Shown here: positions 22,881 to 29,229 of the stretch, one piece after another | Layout: each line of letters opens with the position of its first letter | Position numbering within the stretch: the stretch's first letter is position 1 | From: Bog-756 sp036511155 | GTDB lineage: Bacteria; Actinomycetota; Acidimicrobiia; Acidimicrobiales; RAAP-2 | Reading direction: 5' to 3' | DNA length: 36,697 bases | NCBI GenBank assembly: GCA_036511155.1 | Contig: DATCCR010000245.1 | Coordinates: 1-36,697 of the forward strand | The notes under the pieces: model-generated | Told to the model about the DNA's origin: nothing | The model's database searches: none | Seen by the model: only the letters and a program-made list of their open reading frames with translations | Program-made: the position numbers and the translations under genes

Positions 22881-24000
22881 CCCGGACGAAGTCGTCGAGC
22901 ACGCCGGCGGCACGACCGGAGTCGACGAGCGACGAGGCCAGCGTGATGCCGGCAGCCAGGTCGGAGGACCGACCGATCACCACCAGGGCGGCGGCCGCGT
23001 TGAGCAGGGCGATATCCCGGTGGGGCGACGGGTCGCCGGCCACGACGCGGCGGATGGCGTCGGCGTTGACCGAGGCGTCTCCGCCGCGGAGGTCGTCGAG
23101 CGACGCCCGGGCCAGCCCGAGGTCGGAAGGATCGATCCGGTAGACCGACACCGACACGGTGCCGTCGCCGGTCGGGTCACCCCCTCCGCCTGAAGCATCC
23201 GGTTCCGGAGTACGGATGAGCTCGTGCACGGTCGACGGGCCGGTGGTCGAGAGCTCGTCGAGGCCGTCGTCGCCGTGGACGACCATGGCCCGGCGGGTCC
23301 CGTTGGCGGCCAGCACACCCAGCATCTTGTCGGCCATGGACGCATCGCTGACGCCGACCACCTGGAACTTGGCCCGGGCCGGATTGGCCAGCGGCCCGAG
23401 GAAGTTGAACACGGTGGGGATCCCGAGCTCACGGCGCACCGGCCCGGCGAACCGCATGGCCGGGTGGAACCGGGGGGCGAAGCAGAACCCGAGCCCGACC
23501 TCGTCGATGGAGCGGGCCACACCGGCGGGTCCCAGGTCGGCCACCGCGCCCAGGGCCTCGAGCACGTCGGCGGCGCCCACCGCGGACGACGAGGCCCGCC
23601 CGCCGTGCTTGCACACCTTGGCCCCCGAGGCCGCCACCACCAGCGAGGCGATGGTCGAGACGTTGATCGACTTCAGCCGGTCGCCCCCGGTGCCGCAGGT
23701 GTCGACCACGTCGATCCCGGCGGGCAGCGGCAACGGCACGGCGTGGGCCACCATGGCCCGGACGAAGCCGGTCATTTCCGCGACGGACTCGCCCTTCGAA
23801 CGCAGCGCCACTGCCAGCCCGGCGATCTGGGCCGGCGTGGCCTCGCCCGAGAGGACCTGGCCGAGCACGACCTCCGCCTCGCCGGCCGACAGCGACGCAC
23901 CCGAGAGCAGCCGCGTCAGCACCCCGGGCCAGGAGCCCAGCGCGTCGAAGGAGCCCGGGGCCGGCGAGGCGGACCCGCCGTCAGCAGGAGCGGCCGCCAC
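22831..24000 (-). CDS. trpD: Anthranilate phosphoribosyltransferase TrpD
   Basis: 389 residues from the GTG at 24000. It transfers phosphoribose from PRPP to anthranilate, the second step of tryptophan synthesis. Motifs: GEATPAQIAGLAVALRSKGES, the PRPP-binding VDTCGTGGDRLKSINVSTIAS, KHGGRASSSAVGAADVLEALG, and FAPRFHPAMRFAGPVRRELGIPTVFNFLGPLANP. An N-terminal extension of about 20 Ala/Gly/Pro residues and a C-terminal tail after VVIGRSSDLAAGI make it slightly longer than the 340-residue norm. It begins three bases after the acyl-CoA dehydrogenase stop, so it is translated from the same message; no other trp gene is nearby. Confidence 0.95.
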   Translation of the reverse strand: MAAAPADGGSASPAPGSFDALGSWPGVLTRLLSGASLSAGEAEVVLGQVLSGEATPAQIAGLAVALRSKGESVAEMTGFVRAMVAHAVPLPLPAGIDVVDTCGTGGDRLKSINVSTIASLVVAASGAKVCKHGGRASSSAVGAADVLEALGAVADLGPAGVARSIDEVGLGFCFAPRFHPAMRFAGPVRRELGIPTVFNFLGPLANPARAKFQVVGVSDASMADKMLGVLAANGTRRAMVVHGDDGLDELSTTGPSTVHELIRTPEPDASGGGGDPTGDGTVSVSVYRIDPSDLGLARASLDDLRGGDASVNADAIRRVVAGDPSPHRDIALLNAAAALVVIGRSSDLAAGITLASSLVDSGRAAGVLDDFVRVTNEASVAEQESQPGS

Positions 24001-24003
24001 GGC

Positions 24004-25185
24004 TCAGTCCCACCACAGGTCGTGGTTCAGCACGCCGCGTCCGATCAGCCCGAGCTGGACCTGCGAGGTGCCCTCGACGATGGTCAGCTGCTTGGCGTCC
24101 CGGTACCAGAGCTCGGTCGGGTGGTCCTCCATGTAGCCGGCCGCCCCGAGGAGCTGGACGGCCAGCCCGGAGGCCCGCACGGCGAGTTCGGTGGCGTGGT
24201 ACTTGGCCATGGACAGGTAGGGCACGTACTCCTTGGTGAACTTGCCCTGGTCGGCCAGCCACGCCGAACGGTAGGTGAGGAGCCGGGCGGCCTCGATGTC
24301 GACCGCCACCTTGGCGATCTCCCACTGGATGCCCTGGAAGTCGGCGATGGTGTGCCCGAAGGCCTGGCGTTCCTTCACGTACTCGGTGGCGTACATCAGG
24401 GCGCCCTCGGCCAGGCCGATGCCCCGTGCGGCCACGATCGGACGCATGGCGTTGAGGCCCAGCATGGCCAGGCGGAAGCCGCCGACCTCGCCGATCACGT
24501 TCTCTTTCGGCACGTGGACCTGGTCGAGCAGGAGCTCGCCCGTGTCGACGCCCCGCACCCCCATCTTGCGGTCCGTGCTCCCGACCGACACCCCGTCCCA
24601 CGTGCGTTCCACGATGAAGGCGGTGATGGAGTCGTGCGCCCGGGACCCGGGGTCGCCGGTCTTGGCGAACACCGTGTACCAGTCGGCCTGGACCACGCCG
24701 GACATCCAGCACTTGGTGCCGGACAGGATCCAGTCGCCCTCGTGGCCCGGCCGGGTGTCGGCCACGGCACGGGTGCGCATCCCGGCCACATCGCTACCGG
24801 CCTGGGGTTCCGACAGGCCGAAGGCACAGCGCAGCTCGCCGGTGGCGATGCCGGGCAGGTAGCGCTGCCGCTGGTCGTCGTTGCCGGCGATGAGGATCGG
24901 GCCGGTCGGGAGCCTGGTCAGCAGCAGCATCAGGGCCGCCGTGTTCGAGTACTTGGCCACCTCCTCGATGGCGATGGTCAGGCCGAGGATACCGGCACCG
25001 GAGCCGCCCAACTCCGTGGGCAGACACAGGCCGAGCAGGTCGGCGTCCCGGAAGGCGTCGAAGAGGTCCTGGGGGTACTCACCGGTCGTGTCGATCTCCC
25101 GAGCCCGGGGCTTGATCCTGTCCTGGGCCAGGCGACGGACGGAGTCCTGCAGGGCGGCGAGTTCGGGCGAGAGGTCGAAGTCCAC
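24004..25185 (-). CDS. Acyl-CoA dehydrogenase
   Basis: 393 residues, FAD enzyme of the acyl-CoA dehydrogenase family. It has an N-terminal helical domain (VDFDLSPELAALQDSVRRLAQDRIKPRA), LCLPTELGGSG, the FAD/substrate strand CAFGLSEPQAGSDVAGMRTRA, KCWMSGVVQADWYTVFAKT, and C-terminal ERQAFGHTIADFQGIQWEIAK plus VEGTSQVQLGLIGR, where the Glu of EGTSQ is the usual catalytic base position. The short- or medium-chain substrate is not determinable. The GTG at 25185 is preferred: family similarity starts there and TAGCCT lies eight bases upstream. The downstream trpD follows with a 3-base gap. Confidence 0.9.
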   Translation of the reverse strand: MDFDLSPELAALQDSVRRLAQDRIKPRAREIDTTGEYPQDLFDAFRDADLLGLCLPTELGGSGAGILGLTIAIEEVAKYSNTAALMLLLTRLPTGPILIAGNDDQRQRYLPGIATGELRCAFGLSEPQAGSDVAGMRTRAVADTRPGHEGDWILSGTKCWMSGVVQADWYTVFAKTGDPGSRAHDSITAFIVERTWDGVSVGSTDRKMGVRGVDTGELLLDQVHVPKENVIGEVGGFRLAMLGLNAMRPIVAARGIGLAEGALMYATEYVKERQAFGHTIADFQGIQWEIAKVAVDIEAARLLTYRSAWLADQGKFTKEYVPYLSMAKYHATELAVRASGLAVQLLGAAGYMEDHPTELWYRDAKQLTIVEGTSQVQLGLIGRGVLNHDLWWD

Positions 25186-25262
25186 GAGGATCGAGGCTAC
25201 CCGAGGGCGCACGATCGGCCGGTCGGCACAGGCCCGCGGACGGGGCCCGCGGACCGGGCGCG

Positions 25263-26873
25263 TCACGCCTCCAGCACCACCGGCCCTTCGCCCGACGCCC
25301 GCGGCCATCCCTGGGCCACGAAGTGGTCGGCCCACCGCCCCCGCCCGGTCGACCGCAACCGCTCCAGGTACCAGGGCACGTCGACCCGGCTGTGCCAGGG
25401 CCCGCCGCCGGTCAGCACCGTCCACAGCGGGTCGACCCCTGCCGGTGAACGGGCCAGGGCGTCACTGCCCCAGTCGGCCAGCAGGGCCAGGGCGTGCTCG
25501 ACCACATCGGGGCGGTCGGCCACCAGGTCGTGCTGCTCGTAGGGGTCGGCGACCACGTCGAACAGCTGCACCTCGGGGAAGCCGTGGAAGGCGTCGTGGT
25601 AGGTGCGGATGCAGATCCACCGGTCGAAGCGGACGGCGCGCTGGGCCGTCCACGCCCCGTGGGAGAGGACGAGGTGGTCCCGTCCCGTGGGCCGGCCGTC
25701 GAGGAGCTCAGCGGCGAACGACCGTCCATCCCACCGCTCCGGGACGCGTGCGCCGGCCAGCTCCAGCACGGTGGCCATGACGTCGATCTGGTAGTGGAAC
25801 CCGCTGTCGACCGAACCGGCCCCGGGCGAATCGGCTCCGGGTGGGCCGGTATCTACCGAGTCGGCACCGACTGGGCCGGCACCCGCCGAGCCGGCCGCGA
25901 CCGAATCGGCACCGACCGGGCCGGCGGCGGCGCCCCGCGGCTCGAGACCGGGCCACACCAGCACGAACGGCAGCCGGGTGGTGATCTGGTCGGCCGTCTG
26001 GTGGTCGCAGTAGATGCCGAGCTCGCCGAGGTTCTCGCCGTGGTCGGCCGAGACCATGACAGCCGTCTCGGAGGTGAGGCCGAGGTCGTCGACGACCCCG
26101 AGCAGACGGCCGATCTGGTGGTCGGCGTACCGCACCCCGGTGTCGTAGCCGTCGTAGACCCGGCGTACGTCGTCCATCGACGAGGCCTGGAGCGGTTGGC
26201 GTGGGTAGCGGTCCCACACGTCCCGGGGGCCGAAGCCGGCCAGCTCCTGGGCCGAGTGGGGTCCGGGGAGCGACCAGTGGGCGGCCCGGACCTCCTCGGT
26301 CAGCCACGCCGGGACCGGGTCGTCGTCGAACGGATCGCCGAACGAGGCCGGCGTGCGGTAGGGCGTGTGGGGGTCCCACAGGTGGACGTGGAGGAACCAG
26401 TCCTCGCCGGGCCCGTTGCGGAGGAGCCAGTCCTCGGCGGCGGCGGCCACCTGGTCGGCCGTCTCGAGGCCCCGGGTGCCGAGGTTGACGCACTCGTTGA
26501 ACCCGGCGTCGAAGTGGTACGCCGAGTGGCGCTCGGCGAAGGTGCTGATCGACGCCGTCCACATCCCGAGATCGCGCAGCGGGGCCATCCAGCTGTGCGC
26601 GGCGGCCTGGGTGCGGAAGCCACGGCGCGTGCCCTCGGGGAAGAGGTCGGTGGCCGGGCCCCCGTGGTTGACGGCTCCGTTGCGGATGCCGAACTGTCCG
26701 GTCGACAGGGCCGAGCGCGACGGCAGGCACGGGGTGTCCGAGGCGTGCACGTTGTCGAACCGCACGCCGCGGGCGGCCAGTCCGTCGATGACCGGGCTGG
26801 TGGGCCGGCCGTACCCGTAGCAGCCCAGGTGGTCGGGCCGCAGGGTGTCGACGTCGATGTAGATCAGGCGCAT
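25263..26873 (-). CDS. Sulfatase with FGly-type active site, cytoplasmic
   Basis: 536 residues, alkaline phosphatase/sulfatase superfamily. MRLIYIDVDTLRPDHLGCYGYGRPTSPVIDGLA holds the first metal Asp residues. DTPCLPSRSALSTGQFG gives C49-L-P-S-R53, the C-x-P-x-R signature that a formylglycine-generating enzyme modifies. VHLWDPHTPY and MVSADHGENLGELG supply the remaining metal ligands. There is no signal peptide, so the enzyme should be cytoplasmic unless exported by an unknown route. A Gly/Ala/Pro/Asp-rich low-complexity insert encoded near 25800-25925 interrupts the domain between core strands. The ATG at 26873 has GGAAC upstream; earlier in-frame codons are Arg/His-rich and unlikely. It is adjacent to and on the same strand as the GT2 synthase. 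Confidence 0.9.
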   Translation of the reverse strand: MRLIYIDVDTLRPDHLGCYGYGRPTSPVIDGLAARGVRFDNVHASDTPCLPSRSALSTGQFGIRNGAVNHGGPATDLFPEGTRRGFRTQAAAHSWMAPLRDLGMWTASISTFAERHSAYHFDAGFNECVNLGTRGLETADQVAAAAEDWLLRNGPGEDWFLHVHLWDPHTPYRTPASFGDPFDDDPVPAWLTEEVRAAHWSLPGPHSAQELAGFGPRDVWDRYPRQPLQASSMDDVRRVYDGYDTGVRYADHQIGRLLGVVDDLGLTSETAVMVSADHGENLGELGIYCDHQTADQITTRLPFVLVWPGLEPRGAAAGPVGADSVAAGSAGAGPVGADSVDTGPPGADSPGAGSVDSGFHYQIDVMATVLELAGARVPERWDGRSFAAELLDGRPTGRDHLVLSHGAWTAQRAVRFDRWICIRTYHDAFHGFPEVQLFDVVADPYEQHDLVADRPDVVEHALALLADWGSDALARSPAGVDPLWTVLTGGGPWHSRVDVPWYLERLRSTGRGRWADHFVAQGWPRASGEGPVVLEA

Positions 26874-27003
26874 GGCACGTTCCGTGGTGGGGTGGTGGTG
26901 AGCGTAGCGGGGGCCGTGCCGCCGGGGCCGGTTCCTCGGGGACGTCCGGCGCACCGAACCGGTTCGCAGCCACGGAGGTGGGACGCCCGGCGCCGGGCGG
27001 GCG

Positions 27004-28950
27004 TCAGTGGATGACCGCCTGGGTGATGACCGCCGGCCGGGTGCCGTGGATCCCGACGGGACGGCCCGGCATCGACAGCCACGACTCGGTGGCGAAGACC
27101 ATCAGGAAGAGGTGCCAGACGGGCCAGAGGAAGACCCAGCCGATGTGGCGTCCCTGGTGGAAGCCGAGGGTGAGTACGGCCTGGAGGGCCATGAAGACGA
27201 TTTCGGCGATGACGTAGCCGCCCAGGAAGATGAGGATCACGTCCCGCTGCGTCCCCTCGAACATGGCGGTCAGCAGGAGGTAGAGCGGCAGCAGCAGGCG
27301 GGCCGGCGCGAACGTGCACTTCACGAACTGCTGGGTCTGGTTGAACCACACCTTGGGGGTGGCCACCCCGGCCCGGTAGGGGCCGTGGCGCGACTGGTTG
27401 TGGTGGACGGCCCGGCCCCAGCGCACCCGCTGCTCGCGGATCTCGGCGTAGGTCGGGGGCACGTCCTCGTAGACGACGATCTTGGTGTCCATCCACGTGC
27501 GGTAGCCGAGGCGGCTGGCCCGCAGGGTGAAGTCGCCGTCCTCGCCGTTCATCCCGACGGTGAACCCGCCGAGTCCGACCGCCACGTCGCGCCGGAACGC
27601 GGTGAACACGCCGGGCACCACGTTGACCCCGTCCACCGTCTGGATGGTCCGGTGGTTGAGGCCGAACTGCTTGAGCTCCTCGAACAGCCGCAGGTGCGGG
27701 AAGACCGAGCGGTGACCGGCCCGGGGGAAGCACATGGGCTCGACCAGGCCGATCTGGGGGTCCTCGAACCAGCGGGGCGTGTAGTACAGCGACCACTCGC
27801 CGACGATGGTGTCGGCGTCGATGCGCACCACGATGTCGGTGGCCGTGAGGGCGAGGGCGGCGTTGAGCGACTCGGACTTCCCGCCGTGGCGCCCGTCGTG
27901 GACCTCGCCGGTGGCGTGGGCGAAGGCGGCCATGGTGGCCAGGGCCAGATCCCTGGTGCCGTCGGACGACCCGTCGTTCATGACGATCACCCGCACCGGT
28001 CCGCCGTAGCGCCCGGCGGCCACGTCGATGGCGGTCAGGGTCGCCTCGATGACCTCCTCCTCGTTGTAGGCGGGGATGATCACGTCGATCGGCGGACGGT
28101 CGTCCGTGACCGGCGGGTCGGGACGGACGGTGAACCCGTTGACGATGGCCAGCAGCATCGTTCGGACCACGAACGTGCCGGCGGCGAAGGGAACCGGCAG
28201 CACGAGAGCCAGGGCCGGCCGGAACGCCGGGTCCGCCAGGTGGAAGATCCACAGCAGCCCGGCCATGCAGATGGCCATGGAGGCCACCGTCACGCCGAGC
28301 AGCGTCGCCGCGTCGGAGAACCGCGGCCGCTTGGCGAAGGGCACCCTGCTCGGCATGGGCAGGGCGTAGTTGAGGTACTGCATGCGGGTCATGGCCAGGA
28401 TGGCCACGCCCACCGCCACGAAGTTGCCGAGCAGGGTGGTCGGGGCGACCGGCACCCCGATGAGGACCTCGACCACCACCAGGGTCGCATCCATGAAGGC
28501 CATCACGAACAGGTAGATGAGGGCCTGGAAGGCGACCAGACCCTTGCGCCAGATGTTGCCCCGGCCGAGCACGGCCAGGCAGACGATGGTGGCGACGGTC
28601 AGGAAGCGCAGGCCCAGGGTGAAGCCGGCCAGGTAGCCGCTGACCTCGGCCGGCGACCGCACCACCGAGCTGCAGACGCGGGTCACCAGATCCGCGTACA
28701 TCTGGTCGGGACTCCAACTCCCCCGGAGCGAGTGGTAGGCGACCATCAGGGTGAGGAACAGGAGGCCGAAGGCCGGTACCAGCCAGTACGACGGCAGCTT
28801 GGGTTTCGGCAGCAGCACCAGTGCCATGCCGTCGCCCTGGTCGTCGGGGTAGCGCATGACGAGCGGGTAGGCCAGGAAGGCCAGCAGCACCGCGTCGGTG
28901 CCGAGCAGCAGCGCCAGCGGCTGGATCCCGGTGAGGAGGTCGAAGTGCAT
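27004..28950 (-). CDS. Processive family 2 glycosyltransferase, membrane polysaccharide synthase
   Basis: 648 residues. About seven N-terminal transmembrane helices (residues 10-290) precede a cytosolic GT2 domain: IDVIIPAYNEEEVIEATL, NDGSSDG (D326), RIDADT (D378-A-D380), GEDGD (E470-D471) and QRVRW (Q507-x-x-R510-W511), the full D,D,D,Q-x-x-R-W set of processive synthases (cellulose, hyaluronan, poly-GlcNAc or alginate type). Several further helices follow to the C-terminus. It is expected to polymerise a nucleotide sugar and push the chain across the membrane. The sugar is not predictable. The extended N-terminal membrane block differs from BcsA/PgaC layouts. Divergent from the sulfatase-HlyD fusion, with the FGly sulfatase downstream. 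Confidence 0.9.
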   Translation of the reverse strand: MHFDLLTGIQPLALLLGTDAVLLAFLAYPLVMRYPDDQGDGMALVLLPKPKLPSYWLVPAFGLLFLTLMVAYHSLRGSWSPDQMYADLVTRVCSSVVRSPAEVSGYLAGFTLGLRFLTVATIVCLAVLGRGNIWRKGLVAFQALIYLFVMAFMDATLVVVEVLIGVPVAPTTLLGNFVAVGVAILAMTRMQYLNYALPMPSRVPFAKRPRFSDAATLLGVTVASMAICMAGLLWIFHLADPAFRPALALVLPVPFAAGTFVVRTMLLAIVNGFTVRPDPPVTDDRPPIDVIIPAYNEEEVIEATLTAIDVAAGRYGGPVRVIVMNDGSSDGTRDLALATMAAFAHATGEVHDGRHGGKSESLNAALALTATDIVVRIDADTIVGEWSLYYTPRWFEDPQIGLVEPMCFPRAGHRSVFPHLRLFEELKQFGLNHRTIQTVDGVNVVPGVFTAFRRDVAVGLGGFTVGMNGEDGDFTLRASRLGYRTWMDTKIVVYEDVPPTYAEIREQRVRWGRAVHHNQSRHGPYRAGVATPKVWFNQTQQFVKCTFAPARLLLPLYLLLTAMFEGTQRDVILIFLGGYVIAEIVFMALQAVLTLGFHQGRHIGWVFLWPVWHLFLMVFATESWLSMPGRPVGIHGTRPAVITQAVIH

Positions 28951-29229
28951 CGGTGGTCGTAGCCCCTGTCGTGCTGTGCGTATCGGGTCATCCGGTGGCG
29001 CCGTGCGACGCCCGTGTCCCGGTGCCTCACCCTACCAAGAACATCACTCTCCGTGAAAGTGCGTGCACTTTGCGTGAACATTGAGTACGATTGCCGTGGG
29101 GCAGGGTGCGCAGTGGTCCGGACGGGGCTCGTCGGCGTTCCTGCAGAGCGGAAGGGCAGGAGCCATGGGACTGGAACGACGACGCCACGCGGGGATGACC
29201 GCACCGACGGGACAAGGGGGAGTCGCCCG
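28951..29229 (+). promoter_or_regulatory. Divergent promoter region with palindromic operator
   Basis: 279 bases between the GT2 synthase and the sulfatase-HlyD gene. A 16-base inverted repeat AAAGTGC-GT-GCACTTT lies at 29056-29071, flanked by GTGAA on both sides (29053 and 29075). TACGAT at 29086-29091 is a plausible -10 box for the rightward gene, putting the palindrome over its -35 region. The leader of about 130 bases before the GTG at 29230 holds no supported gene. Confidence 0.55.

Noticed and set aside
23224..25542. 772-codon plus-strand frame opposite trpD, the acyl-CoA dehydrogenase and the sulfatase
   Set aside because: His/Gly/Asp-rich antisense read-through typical of high-GC shadow frames; the opposite strand holds clear enzymes.
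27007..28962. 651-codon plus-strand frame opposite the GT2 synthase
   Set aside because: Charged His/Gly/Gln-rich antisense of a membrane protein gene; shadow.
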